The translations under genes and the position numbers were made by a program. A stretch of DNA of 64,000 nucleotides from WJJR01 sp964440935 (GTDB lineage Bacteria > Zixibacteria > MSB-5A5 > WJJR01). The first letter of the stretch is position 1, and every line of letters begins with the position of its first letter. Below are positions 43,475-52,336 of this stretch, piece after piece. The notes below the pieces were generated by a model. It had not been told where the DNA came from. It ran no database searches and saw only the letters and a program-made list of their open reading frames with translations. The DNA lies in NCBI GenBank assembly GCA_964440935.1, contig CAYTTY010000016.1, forward strand, positions 4,365 through 68,364, written 5' to 3'.

Positions 43475-44606
43475 TCAATCGATGATTGGGGGAGTCACAT
43501 CGAGGATGTGTCCCTTGTGCGCATCCACCAGCAGGTATCGCCGGCCGACCTGAAGCGACCACATGAGACGAGGCGGGTTCGATGGATAGATAACGAGCTT
43601 ATACGAGGAATTCACCTGCGGGTTCAGGTTTGTGTACTCATCTGACTGCTTCAGAACTTCCACGACCTCTTCTTTGCTCAGAGACGGCTCTACGTCAATC
43701 CGCGGTAACAAGTACAGATCAGCATGAACCGAACGAATTCCGTCATCGAAGAAGCTCACATCGAATGTGGCGCGGTAGACCGGCAATCCTTGCCAGTGTT
43801 GCTGGAAGTACTGAGATGGGCCCCTCTCATAGAGATATAGGAGATCCAACCCCCGTTCTGCCGGAAAGAAGATTCCGCCATAAGTTCGAATGAAGTACTC
43901 GGCCTGTCGACGATGACTTGTTCCGGGCATAACAGTTCGGCCGATGCGGATATCCTCTGCAGTGGCCTGTAAAGCCGCCACTCCCCCTGTCTTCCAACTT
44001 CGTTCCGTAATTTGCCAGTTGGCACCTGTCACTTGGCGAAGTTTCTCGAGTGCTTGATCGGCCCGTGGATTGGGTGGTCGATGCGTCGTGTCGTACGGGA
44101 ATGTCTTCCAATGGTACTGCTCAAAGAACTCGTTCAATTCTCGATTTATCCTAGTGTCATGTCATGCCCCAAGAGCCGGACAGAATTCCGTAGGGCAGGA
44201 GCACCGGGCGCCAGGCGTGCTCGGCATGGTCAATTCGGCTGCCCGCCCGGGGCTCCTGCCGGACACGCGACAACGCCATCGGCAGGAGCCCTGCGCTGCC
44301 AGCGCCCCCGCCGTCTCCGAAGTCACGGACGCGCAGTGCTCCTGCCCTACGACATATCACGCGTGACATAACACTAGCGGTCTCAGACTCAAATTCCGAC
44401 ACCGATGTATCGATGGAATCGGAGCCAGATTTGATTCGGGGCTTTCGAGACCTCTCATTTTCGCAGGTTGTCGTAAGTAGTCCCAAAAGCATGATCAGAG
44501 TGACGATTCCTACGACCGTCCTCTCTGCTTGGAGCATGAAGAAGTTCCTCCTCCCCAGTCGATCACGGGCGATGAGGCTAATGTGGTTCTTGCAGAAGGT
44601 ATACAC
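43475..44606 (-). pseudogene. FTP-PepSY propeptide-like membrane/secreted protein gene, split by a MITE insertion
   Basis: Read on the - strand. The N-terminal half (44606 down to 44378; best ATG at 44537) encodes a hydrophobic segment (TVVGIVTLIMLLGLL) and a polar linker ending SEFESETA. The C-terminal half (44137 down to 43475) encodes an FTP-like domain (QHWQGLPVYRATFDVSFFDD) and a PepSY-like domain (MWSLQVGRRYLLVDAHKGHI), as in the propeptides of thermolysin-type proteases, with no protease domain. The halves are in different frames. Deleting 232 bp (44146-44377) joins them as SEFESETA-RINRELNEFFEQ in one frame, restoring about 276 residues from 44537. As it stands, the 663-bp fragment could only start at a TTG. 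It is the only reverse-strand gene in the window. Confidence 0.85.
44146..44377. mobile_element. MITE-like element of ~230 bp with CTAG target duplication
   Basis: CTAG occurs at 44142-44145 and again at 44374-44377. Inward from these, CTAGTGTCATGTCATGC and the reverse complement of the other end, CTAGTGTTATGTCACGC, match at 15 of 17 positions. Inside lies a perfect 15-bp inverted repeat, GTAGGGCAGGAGCAC (44190-44204) with GTGCTCCTGCCCTAC (44336-44350), plus further GC-rich hairpins. There is no transposase frame, so it would need to be mobilised in trans. Its exact removal repairs the host gene's frame, which is strong evidence for insertion. Confidence 0.85.
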
Positions 44607-44753
44607 GTAACTCTTAGTGCAAATTCCCGGGGAGGGGTCGCTTTCTGTCCGCCTTAGGCGGACCGTGATCAGAGGTCGCGGCCACCCGTGGTAAGCTAAG
44701 TCGGTAGAATGTGTCGCCCCGATGGGGCTCTATTGGTCTTTGGGCTTTTGTAC

Positions 44754-44796
44754 ACCGGGCTGACGCCCGGTGCTACGTTGTGTCGCGCCTACGGCG
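44754..44796 (-). repeat. Palindromic repeat, right copy of the inverted pair
   Basis: It contains the ACCGGGC-TGA-CGCCCGGT hairpin followed by GCTACGTTGTGTCGC, the inverted match to 43372-43404. A GCCCC-GAT-GGGGC hairpin lies just before it, near 44716-44728. The left copy has the corresponding GCCCC-GAA-GGGGC. Confidence 0.75.
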
Positions 44797-44994
44797 CTTG
44801 CGTGGAACACGAGTTTGGCAGTGGGCACAGCATACGGCGCTTTCTCTGATCATCCAATCGCAGAGTGTTCAGCCCCCATCTCCCCCCTTGACCACCGCAA
44901 CCTTATTGTGTACATCCTCTTACAATTGGATGCCGGGCCCCGTAGCATGTGGTTGCCCCGGAGGATGGCCTGATGGGGCGGGATGGAGTATCTT

Positions 44995-45924
44995 ATGGAT
45001 GAAGAACAGAATACGAATTTCGAGAACGACGGTGACCATACCAGTCAACCCGAGGAATCGTCGCAGGCTGACGAGGCACACGCGACCCACCACGACGATA
45101 CCCACCCGTGCTACCTGGTGGAGTTCAAGGCGTCGCGGAAAGAGTATTACCGCGATCCCTACCATTTGCCGGTCAAGATCGGCGATGATGTGATTGTCCA
45201 GGTCGAGCGGGGCGAGGACATTGGGCGGATCATTCAGCACATCCCCGAAGACAAAATCGAGCGCGATAAGGTCAAGGCGCTGCCGATCTTACGCATCGCC
45301 TCTGCCGAGGAGCGCAACCAATCGGCGGACAACCGTCAGAAGGAATTCGAGGCGCGCGAGGTCTGCCGCAAGATGGCGGACGATCGGAATTTGAACATGA
45401 AAGTGGTCGATGCCGAGTGGCAGTTCGACGGAAACAAGATCACGTTCTATTTCACCGCCGAAAAGCGGGTCGATTTCCGGCAATTGGTTAAAGACCTGGC
45501 CGGGACGTACCGGACGCGGATCGAGCTGCGGCAGATCGGCGCCCGCGATGAAGCGCGACGTGTTGGCGGAATCGGCATCTGCGGATACGAGCAGTGCTGC
45601 ACGCTCTTCCTTAAGGACTTCGAGCCGATCACGACCCAACTGGCGCGTGAGCAGAGCCTATCGTTGAATCCGGCGAAGATTTCGGGCAACTGCGGACGCT
45701 TACTCTGCTGCCTGCGCTATGAGAGCGGCTATTACCGCGAGGCGACCAAGCAGTATCCCAAGGTGGGGACTGAGTGGATCACGGCCGAAGGTAAGGGTAC
45801 GGTCAGCGGTGTACAGATTCTCAAAGATCAGATCACGGTCTCACTGCCGGAAGGCAAACACGAGCCGGTGTCATTGACCGAGATCCGGCGCCAACAGCGC
45901 AAAAAGAAATCGTGGTTCGAGTAG
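44995..45924 (+). CDS. ricT: PSP1-domain iron-sulfur protein RicT (YaaT family)
   Basis: A subunit of the RicAFT/Y-complex, which in Bacillus affects RNase Y processing and development. The ATG at 44995 has GGAG 6 nt upstream; an ATG at 44983 overlaps that site. The acidic N-terminal ~35 residues precede the PSP1 domain (about 40-270). The cysteines that bind iron-sulfur clusters are visible in GGIGICGYEQCCTLFL and ISGNCGRLLCCLRYESGYY. The C-terminus is lysine-rich. No ricA or ricF gene is in the window. It lies between holB and metG as in other bacteria. Confidence 0.9.
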   Translation: MDEEQNTNFENDGDHTSQPEESSQADEAHATHHDDTHPCYLVEFKASRKEYYRDPYHLPVKIGDDVIVQVERGEDIGRIIQHIPEDKIERDKVKALPILRIASAEERNQSADNRQKEFEAREVCRKMADDRNLNMKVVDAEWQFDGNKITFYFTAEKRVDFRQLVKDLAGTYRTRIELRQIGARDEARRVGGIGICGYEQCCTLFLKDFEPITTQLAREQSLSLNPAKISGNCGRLLCCLRYESGYYREATKQYPKVGTEWITAEGKGTVSGVQILKDQITVSLPEGKHEPVSLTEIRRQQRKKKSWFE

Positions 45925-45940
45925 GAATCGAGATGCGACA

Positions 45941-47872
45941 ATGCCCAATGATAAACGCCCGATATACTTCACGACGCCGATTTACTACGTCAACGACAAG
46001 CCGCACATCGGCCACGCGTACACGACGATTGTCGCCGATTACTTAGCCCGGGCCAACCGTGTGCTCGGACGGCCGGCGTTTTTTCTGACCGGTACCGATG
46101 AGCACGGCGCGCGCATCGCCGAAGTTGCCCGCGAGCACGGCAAAACACCGCAGGAGTGGTGCGACGAGCACAGCGACCACTTCAAGGCGGCATGGAAAGC
46201 GCTGTCGATCGAGTACGACGATTTCATCCGCACCACCGACAAACGCCACGAAGCCGGCGTGCAGATCATGCTCGACCGGATGCACAAGGCCAAAACCCCC
46301 GATGGCCAGCCGGTGCTGTATGAGGCCGAATACACCGGCCTGTATTGTATGGGGTGTGAGAAGTACATCACCGAACGCGAGCTGGTCGATGGCCGATGCC
46401 CGTTGCATCCGAATCGGGAGTTACGCGAGTTGACCGAGAAGAACTATTTCTTCCGCCTGTCATCATATCTGAAGCAAGTCGAGGAGATGATCCGGGATGG
46501 ACGCATTACGATTCGTCCGGATGAACGTCGCAAAGAAGTGCTCGGCTTGCTCAAGTATGGCCTTGAAGACTTTTCCGCGTCGCGTGAAAAGGTCGACTGG
46601 GGTGTGCCGTTGCCGTTTGACCCGTCGCAGAATGCGTATGTCTGGGTTGATGCGTTGCCGAACTACATCACGGCGATTGGGTATGGCTCCGACGAAGCGA
46701 CGTTTACGAAATGGTGGACGGAAGCGGAGTCGACGCACCTGCTCGGCAAAGACATTCTGAAATTCCATGCGATTTTCTGGCCGGCGATGCTGTTGTCGAT
46801 CGGCGAAGCGGTGCCGGAGCATTTGTTCATTCACGGGTACTTCACGGTGAACGGGCAGAAGATGAGCAAGTCGCTGGGCAATGTCATTGATCCACATGCA
46901 TTGGTGAAGACATTCGGTCCCGACGGTACGCGTCACCTGCTGCTGACACAGTTCCAGTTCGGGCAGGATGGCGATGTCAAAGCCGAGGAATTCCTGCGAC
47001 AGTTTAACGCCGATTTGGCCAATGACGTCGGCAATCTCGTGTCGCGCGCGGTCACGTTGATTGACCGGCATTTTGGTGGGCAACGTCCCGAGGCCGGTGC
47101 GCGCGAAGCGATAGATGACGAATTGCGCGACGCAGCGCTAACGGCGGTCGATCAGTTCGAGGACGGTGTGGGACGATTGATCCCGAATGATGCGATCCTG
47201 GCGGCGTTGAATCTGTCGCGTGCCGCCAATCGGTACATGGAGCAAACAGCACCGTGGAACTTGGCCAAGTCCGGTGATACGGATCGATTGGGAACAGTGC
47301 TGGCGACAGTCGTCGAAGCGATTCGCGTGTCGGCGGTGTTATTGTCGCCAGGGATACCGAATAAGGCGCGGCAGATTCTGAGAGCGTTGGGGTTCACGAA
47401 GCCTGAAGATGAACTGAGACCAGATGCAGTTCGCGACTGGGACCGCTGTCCGGGACCGTTTACGCTTCCTGAGTCGATCTTCCCGCGGCTGGACAAGGCC
47501 GCCATCGATCTCTCCGGCAAGACAGAGGACTCGAAGGAAGTCGCCGAGAATGTGATCTCGATCGACCAGTTCTTCGAGACGCAGTTACGCACGGCAAAAG
47601 TGCTCGAAGCCGAGGCTCTGAAGGGTGCGAAGAAGCTGCTGAAGCTGCAAATCGAAGTCGGTGCGGAGAAACGTCAGATTGTTGCCGGGATTGCCGAGCA
47701 CTATCAGCCCGAAGATCTGATTGGCCGCACGATTGTGGTTGTGGCCAATTTGCAACCGGCCAAGATTCGCGGGGTCGAATCCAATGGTATGTTATTGGCC
47801 GCATCGAATGGCAACACGCTGCGGTTGGTGACCGCTGATGGGGAGATACCGTCGGGGTCCAAAGTGGGGTGA
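45941..47872 (+). CDS. metG: Methionyl-tRNA synthetase
   Basis: Class I synthetase, 643 residues. The HIGH motif is in KPHIGHAYTTI, and the single-zinc-knuckle insert is CMGCEKYITERELVDGRCPLH (Cys-x2-Cys...Cys-x2-His, read as two blocks). The KMSKS motif is KMSKSLGNVIDP, an anticodon-binding helical domain follows, and a C-terminal EMAP-type tRNA-binding domain occupies about residues 548-643 (LKLQIEVGAEKRQIVAGIAE). The zinc pattern resembles the Thermus type. It starts 17 bp after ricT. Confidence 0.97.
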   Translation: MPNDKRPIYFTTPIYYVNDKPHIGHAYTTIVADYLARANRVLGRPAFFLTGTDEHGARIAEVAREHGKTPQEWCDEHSDHFKAAWKALSIEYDDFIRTTDKRHEAGVQIMLDRMHKAKTPDGQPVLYEAEYTGLYCMGCEKYITERELVDGRCPLHPNRELRELTEKNYFFRLSSYLKQVEEMIRDGRITIRPDERRKEVLGLLKYGLEDFSASREKVDWGVPLPFDPSQNAYVWVDALPNYITAIGYGSDEATFTKWWTEAESTHLLGKDILKFHAIFWPAMLLSIGEAVPEHLFIHGYFTVNGQKMSKSLGNVIDPHALVKTFGPDGTRHLLLTQFQFGQDGDVKAEEFLRQFNADLANDVGNLVSRAVTLIDRHFGGQRPEAGAREAIDDELRDAALTAVDQFEDGVGRLIPNDAILAALNLSRAANRYMEQTAPWNLAKSGDTDRLGTVLATVVEAIRVSAVLLSPGIPNKARQILRALGFTKPEDELRPDAVRDWDRCPGPFTLPESIFPRLDKAAIDLSGKTEDSKEVAENVISIDQFFETQLRTAKVLEAEALKGAKKLLKLQIEVGAEKRQIVAGIAEHYQPEDLIGRTIVVVANLQPAKIRGVESNGMLLAASNGNTLRLVTADGEIPSGSKVG

Positions 47873-47903
47873 ACCCGTTCGCTTGAATGCTGTTATTGCT
47901 GGA

Positions 47904-48264
47904 GTGCCACTGACCTTGGGTTGGTTTGACAGTTATGTGTCGTTACAAGCGGTGTTCTTTCGTAGGGGCGTATTGAATACGCCCCCGGTGCGTAGTTGTT
48001 ACGGGGCACGGGCGTACTCAGTACGCCCCTACGATATTCAGCGTGATCAGGACGCCGGTAGCACCATCTAACTCCGGCCACTGACCAAGGGGCGTGTTGA
48101 AAAACCTGCTGACCATTATCATCTCAGACTGGGGAGGGCGAGGCTCCTGCCGAGCCGCGGTGTGGAACAGGCAGTTGCGGCTCGCCGGTCCGCCGCGGCG
48201 GATCGCCCTCCCGAAGGCTCTGATTCTCGGCGGGTTTTGCAACACGCCCCAAGGTCAGTGGCAC
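47904..48264. repeat. Nested inverted repeats with a 184-bp MITE-like element, between metG and tatD
   Basis: GTGCCACTGACCTTGGG at 47904-47920 is repeated perfectly in reverse complement at 48248-48264. Within this lies an element at 48078-48261 whose ends (CCACTGACCAAGGGGCGTGT and CCACTGACCTTGGGGCGTGT) match at 26 of 29 bases by my count. A separate hairpin, CGTAGGGGCGTA/TACGCCCCTACG, lies at 47961-47972 and 48022-48033. There is no coding sequence in the 419-bp spacer. Confidence 0.75.
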
Positions 48265-48291
48265 CCGATGTGAAGTCAAAGACTCCTATCC

Positions 48292-49062
48292 ATGATCGAA
48301 ACTCACGCCCATCTCGACTTTCCTCAATTCGATGACGACCGCGAGGCGGCGATTCAACGCGCAGCCGAGGCGGGCATTCACACGATCATCAATATTGGGA
48401 CCGATTGGGACTCGTGTAACCGAATTGTCGAATTGGCTGAGGCGCACCCACGGTTGTTCGCGGCGGTCGGGATTCATCCGCACGATGCCAAGACTTGGGA
48501 GGGCGACAAGTCAAGTGAGCGGCTAAAGAAGCTCGCCGAGCATCCCAAAGTTGTCGCCATCGGAGAGATCGGCCTGGACTACTATCGCAACAACTCACCG
48601 CGCGACAAACAACGGGTGGCTCTTGTCGAACAAATCGCCGTCGCCATAGAATTGAACCTGCCGATTGTCATTCACAATCGCGATGCATTCGACGACATCT
48701 TTGAAGTGCTGTTGATGGAAAGGGCGTACGACGTCGGCGGTGTGTTACACTGCTTTTCCGAAGGTGTCGCCGAAGCCGAAAAGAGCATCGACTTGGGATT
48801 CCATTTGTCGGTGAACGGCATTTTGACCTACAAGAAGGCCACGATGGCCGAGGTCGGCAAATCGGTCCGGCTTGATCGTCTGCTCCTCGAAACCGACTGT
48901 CCGTTCTTGGCACCGCATCCGCACCGTGGCAAACGCAACGAGCCGGCGTATGTGGCGTTTGTTGGTGAAAAGCTGGCGGAGCTACGTGGCACCCCAATCG
49001 ACGAGATCGCTGATGTCACCGATGAGAACGCGAATCGGCTGTTTCGATTGCCTCGATTATAA
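48292..49062 (+). CDS. tatD: TatD-family metal-dependent DNase
   Basis: 256 residues. A TIM-barrel hydrolase with the metal ligands in IETHAHLDFPQF (His-x-His), the Glu in IGEIGLDYYRN, His in VIHNRD, His in VLHCFSEG and Asp in LLLETDCPFLAP followed by HPHRGKRNEPAY. It acts as a 3'-5' exonuclease on damaged DNA or RNA in studied species. It sits between metG and rsmA as in Bacillus (yabD). The 419-bp repeat region upstream breaks the operon spacing. Confidence 0.95.
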   Translation: MIETHAHLDFPQFDDDREAAIQRAAEAGIHTIINIGTDWDSCNRIVELAEAHPRLFAAVGIHPHDAKTWEGDKSSERLKKLAEHPKVVAIGEIGLDYYRNNSPRDKQRVALVEQIAVAIELNLPIVIHNRDAFDDIFEVLLMERAYDVGGVLHCFSEGVAEAEKSIDLGFHLSVNGILTYKKATMAEVGKSVRLDRLLLETDCPFLAPHPHRGKRNEPAYVAFVGEKLAELRGTPIDEIADVTDENANRLFRLPRL

Positions 49063-49076
49063 TAGGCCCAATCCCC

Positions 49077-49952
49077 ATGTCCCGTCGCAGTGGCAAACCC
49101 CCGATCTCCAAGGAGAAACTGCGGGCGCGTAAGTCGCTCTCGCAGAACTTCCTCGTCGATCCGGCCATTGCCGATCAGATCGCTGATGCCGTCCCGTTCA
49201 AGTCGGGCGACGTGGTCTACGAGATCGGCTCGGGGAAGGGATTTATCACCGAACGACTGGTGCAACGAGGCGCCGTGGTCTGGGCGATCGAGAAGGATCG
49301 GCGGATGATCGGCATGTTGCGGAAGAAATTCAACCGCGACCCGAATGTCACGGTGCACCACGTCGATATTTTGGATTTGCCGCCGCAATCCGAGCCGCCG
49401 GAGGGCGCCTGGCTGGTCGGCAACCTGCCATTTGGTATCGGCACGCCGATTCTGCAGTGGTTATTCGATCATCGCGATCTGCTCCGCAGTGCCGTCGTGA
49501 CCTTGCAGCGTGAGGTGGTGCACCGTCTATTGGCGGAGCCGGGGGACAGCGAGCGCTCGGCGCTGTCGGTGTGGTTTCAGGCGCGGGGTAGAGGCGAACG
49601 AATTGTCAATATCCCCCCGAAAGCGTTCATTCCTCCCCCCCGGGTGACGTCGACGGTCATGAGAATTGAGTTCGAACCGGAAACACCGGGCGTTGAGGGT
49701 GTGCCGGGCATCGAGTATATTGTCCGCAGCGCGTTCGCGCAGAAACGTAAAGTGCTCGCCAATAATCTGCGGCTGCTGACGCATCTGACAGCGGAGGATT
49801 GGACGCGCCTGCACAAGGAGTGCGACGATCTGCTGCGGCGGCGCGCTGAAGAACTTCACGCCAATGACTTCGTCCGTCTGGCCAAAGTCCTCCGTCTTGC
49901 CGACCGTACTGGTGCTGATCGGGATATTGGCTCCGACGACACAGGCTGCTAG
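49077..49952 (+). CDS. rsmA: 16S rRNA dimethyladenosine transferase
   Basis: Dimethylates A1518 and A1519 of 16S rRNA with SAM. 291 residues, with SLSQNFLVDPAIADQI at the N-terminus, the SAM-binding loop VYEIGSGKGFITERL, the acidic AIEKDRRM, the catalytic VGNLPFGIGTPI (Asn-Leu-Pro-Phe) and VNIPPKAFIPPPRVTSTV. It starts 14 bp after tatD. The last 89 bp are read in a second frame as the start of the next gene. Confidence 0.94.
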   Translation: MSRRSGKPPISKEKLRARKSLSQNFLVDPAIADQIADAVPFKSGDVVYEIGSGKGFITERLVQRGAVVWAIEKDRRMIGMLRKKFNRDPNVTVHHVDILDLPPQSEPPEGAWLVGNLPFGIGTPILQWLFDHRDLLRSAVVTLQREVVHRLLAEPGDSERSALSVWFQARGRGERIVNIPPKAFIPPPRVTSTVMRIEFEPETPGVEGVPGIEYIVRSAFAQKRKVLANNLRLLTHLTAEDWTRLHKECDDLLRRRAEELHANDFVRLAKVLRLADRTGADRDIGSDDTGC

Positions 49953-51753
49953 TTGGCGCTCTTGGGCGGAAGCCGGATTCTCCTCTTCATATGCCACGCG
50001 GTCCTGGTTCGACTCAACCTCGGCGCAATTAATCGGTCCGGCCGGCGCACGCTGGCAATTGGGCCAGCATCTCGACTTACTGCGAAACGATCTCTCCGCC
50101 GGTGGCGACGTGCGTCAACGCAACCACCGGCTGTTCGTGTCCGCGAAACCGTACACGGCAGCGAGCGGATGGACGCTCGACATCGTGGGAACCGACAATG
50201 CGATCAAAGAAACCGTAGATCGCCGAACGCTTATCGGGAAGGCATTTTTAGGACGGTCACTCAGTTGGCGCGATGCCCTCTCGGTACAGCTTGAAGCGGG
50301 CGCCATCGCATCACATCACACCGCCAGCACGGCCGCACGCCATGACGCCGGGTTCGGGCACCGGGCATCAGCGGAGTGGTCGACCACGACAACAGGCGCG
50401 TCGGACATTCTTCCTGAAGCAATCAACGCCTCGATTCGCCACGATGGCGACCGGCGCGAACGGCTGCGCGCACATGAAACCGAGTGGGCGTTCGGCTCGG
50501 ATTGGCTGTGGGAGCGCGATTCGCTCGAGTTGGCGTGGGGGGAACAGTGGTCGTCGACACGATTCTATCCGAATCCGGAAGAATTCGACGATGTGGGTGA
50601 GCAAGAGCATCGGCGACGAAACATTCAATTTGCGTGGCATCACGGCGCGAGCGACAGCAACCGCTCACCGCTGCTGTCGCTTATCTCCCCGTTCTCATGG
50701 CGGGTCGAGGCGGATGCCAGCCTCGATCAGAACACGTATGCGAGTGTGACTTCGGCTGCGGCCGTCGCGACATTGCCACGCAATACACGAACAACCGCTC
50801 GTGGATATCGACTGGAAACCAGCCGATCCGTGGGACCGATCGCCGCCGACGTACAATATCGCTATCGTTGGGTTCAAGACCAATTTGGCGAACAACGGCG
50901 TGATCAGACCGCCGAGACCGGTGAGGTGGAAGGTCGACTGCGATGGCAGGTTACCTCATCCGACTCAATCGCACTGCGAACGATCTTCCGGGTGACGTCG
51001 TACACGGCACCGGGTGAGGAGAACTTCTTCGAAGATCGCGATCAGGCCGAGCGGGTGGTCGAGGTTGCCTGGTGGCGCCGTGTGTCGCCGATTTTTACGA
51101 TGCGCCCGACCTTCTCGTTTCGCGGGTTCCGCCAGATATTCATTCCCGAGCAGCGCTCGGCCAATAACAACACTGACGATGTGTATCTGCTGGCGCCGGA
51201 GTTTGAGTGGCAAGCGTCTCGAATCATCACGGTCTTCGAACGCGTTTCGGTGCGAGCCCACTACCGGTTCTTTGAGTTCGATCGCAGTGATCCTGAGGGG
51301 CGGGGAACACTGTATCGCCGGGCCGAATCCGAAACGCGGCTGGGGCTTCGTCAATCCGAGCGGGCCACCTGGCGTCTGCGGTATGTGTATCGTTACGAGG
51401 ACTTTGGCGGGCTGTTCGATCGCGATGGTTGGGTGCAATCGGTTGACTGGGACCGTCGCTCACATCTGATGGACGCTACATTGGAGTGGCGCCCGTTCGG
51501 CAACCTGCTGGTGAAGCCGAATCTGGGCCTGGAATTCAAGCGTGCCTTCCAGCATCGATTGGATGGCTCCGAAATCACACGTATCAAGGATGAGCCGTTC
51601 AAGCGGCAGTATATTGGTATGGACATTCGGTGGACGATGAATTCGGGATTTGTGTTGCGCGCATCGCTGGCGCGACGTGTGCAGCAGTTTGGATCATCCC
51701 CGAAGGATCGCGATGATCGCTGGAACATCTATTTTGCCCGGCCAATACCATGA
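49864..51753 (+). CDS. Large outer-membrane beta-barrel-type protein
   Basis: 629 residues starting inside rsmA (89-bp overlap). A signal peptide is readable (MTSSVWPKSSVLPTVLVLIG, cleavage near TQA-ASW), which supports this start. The mature protein has long alternating patterns with many Arg/Trp/Tyr residues typical of outer-membrane strands (YSLRL-like segments such as IALRTIFRVTSYTAPG, VRAHYRFFEFDRSDPEG and LRYVYRYEDFGGLF). The last residues are FARPIP rather than a terminal Phe. The family is unknown. It overlaps the first of two lipoprotein genes by 4 bp, so the three form an operon. Confidence 0.75.
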   Translation: MTSSVWPKSSVLPTVLVLIGILAPTTQAASWRSWAEAGFSSSYATRSWFDSTSAQLIGPAGARWQLGQHLDLLRNDLSAGGDVRQRNHRLFVSAKPYTAASGWTLDIVGTDNAIKETVDRRTLIGKAFLGRSLSWRDALSVQLEAGAIASHHTASTAARHDAGFGHRASAEWSTTTTGASDILPEAINASIRHDGDRRERLRAHETEWAFGSDWLWERDSLELAWGEQWSSTRFYPNPEEFDDVGEQEHRRRNIQFAWHHGASDSNRSPLLSLISPFSWRVEADASLDQNTYASVTSAAAVATLPRNTRTTARGYRLETSRSVGPIAADVQYRYRWVQDQFGEQRRDQTAETGEVEGRLRWQVTSSDSIALRTIFRVTSYTAPGEENFFEDRDQAERVVEVAWWRRVSPIFTMRPTFSFRGFRQIFIPEQRSANNNTDDVYLLAPEFEWQASRIITVFERVSVRAHYRFFEFDRSDPEGRGTLYRRAESETRLGLRQSERATWRLRYVYRYEDFGGLFDRDGWVQSVDWDRRSHLMDATLEWRPFGNLLVKPNLGLEFKRAFQHRLDGSEITRIKDEPFKRQYIGMDIRWTMNSGFVLRASLARRVQQFGSSPKDRDDRWNIYFARPIP

Positions 51754-52334
51754 GAACTCTTGCTGTCATAGCAGTTGCCATTCTGGGTGCACTCGTGTTG
51801 CTCACCGGTTGTGCCAAAGATCCGTTTTCGACCCGGGAGGCCGAAGAGCCAGTCGGTGGAAAAGGCACGTACGTGACACCGATCGATCCCCTGATCGGCC
51901 TTGAGAATCTCCGTTTCGCAATGATCGAGCAGAACTTCGGTCACTATCGCCAGACGTATTCCGAATCGTTGTCGTTCACCTTCGATTTTCTGTTGGTTGA
52001 CCGCCCGGATTCGATCAGTGGCTGGGATGCCGCCGAGGAAGGCCGAATTGCCGGCAATTTGCTCGCCGACGCCGACTCCATCGGATTGGTCTGGGACTTG
52101 ACTGATGGACGGACCGACCGTTTCGATGATTCGACGGCATTTCTTTATCGGACCTACGACATCGCTGTCGTGCGCGACAGTGCCGATACCGTGGTGACTC
52201 AAACATACCAAGGCGAGTTCATCATCCGCATGGAGCGCGATGCGCTGGATTTGTGGAGCATTGTTGGTTGGGAGGACTTGCATCGATCGGCCACACAGCC
52301 GTCGTGGGCCGATCTGAAGTCGCGTTATCGGTAA
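51750..52334 (+). CDS. Lipoprotein, NTF2-like (copy 1 of a pair)
   Basis: 194 residues. Lipoprotein signal peptide with lipobox LTGC (Cys near residue 21). The mature part starts with a Pro/Gly linker, then PLIGLENLRFAMIEQNFGHYRQT and a cone-shaped alpha+beta pattern ending in an RMERDALDLWSIVGWEDLHR strand pair, as in NTF2/SnoaL-like folds. It is a paralogue of the next gene. It overlaps the barrel gene (ATGA), so it may be a partner that sits at the inner face of the outer membrane. Confidence 0.7.
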   Translation: MRTLAVIAVAILGALVLLTGCAKDPFSTREAEEPVGGKGTYVTPIDPLIGLENLRFAMIEQNFGHYRQTYSESLSFTFDFLLVDRPDSISGWDAAEEGRIAGNLLADADSIGLVWDLTDGRTDRFDDSTAFLYRTYDIAVVRDSADTVVTQTYQGEFIIRMERDALDLWSIVGWEDLHRSATQPSWADLKSRYR

Positions 52335-52336
52335 TC

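Larger units (their letters stand above)
43335..44994. other. Inserted island between holB and ricT
   Basis: 1.66 kb that breaks an otherwise conserved gene order. It contains an interrupted reverse-strand gene (43475-44606), a MITE-like element inside that gene (44146-44377), inverted repeats near both ends (43361-43404 and 44754-44796), and a GTCCGCC/GGCGGAC palindrome at 44647-44663. Beyond these, 44797-44994 shows no gene; the ricT ribosome-binding site lies at its end. Confidence 0.7.

Noticed and set aside
47838..48071. 77-codon frame overlapping the end of metG
   Set aside because: It crosses the CGTAGGGGCGTA hairpin repeat and has no ribosome-binding site or similarity.
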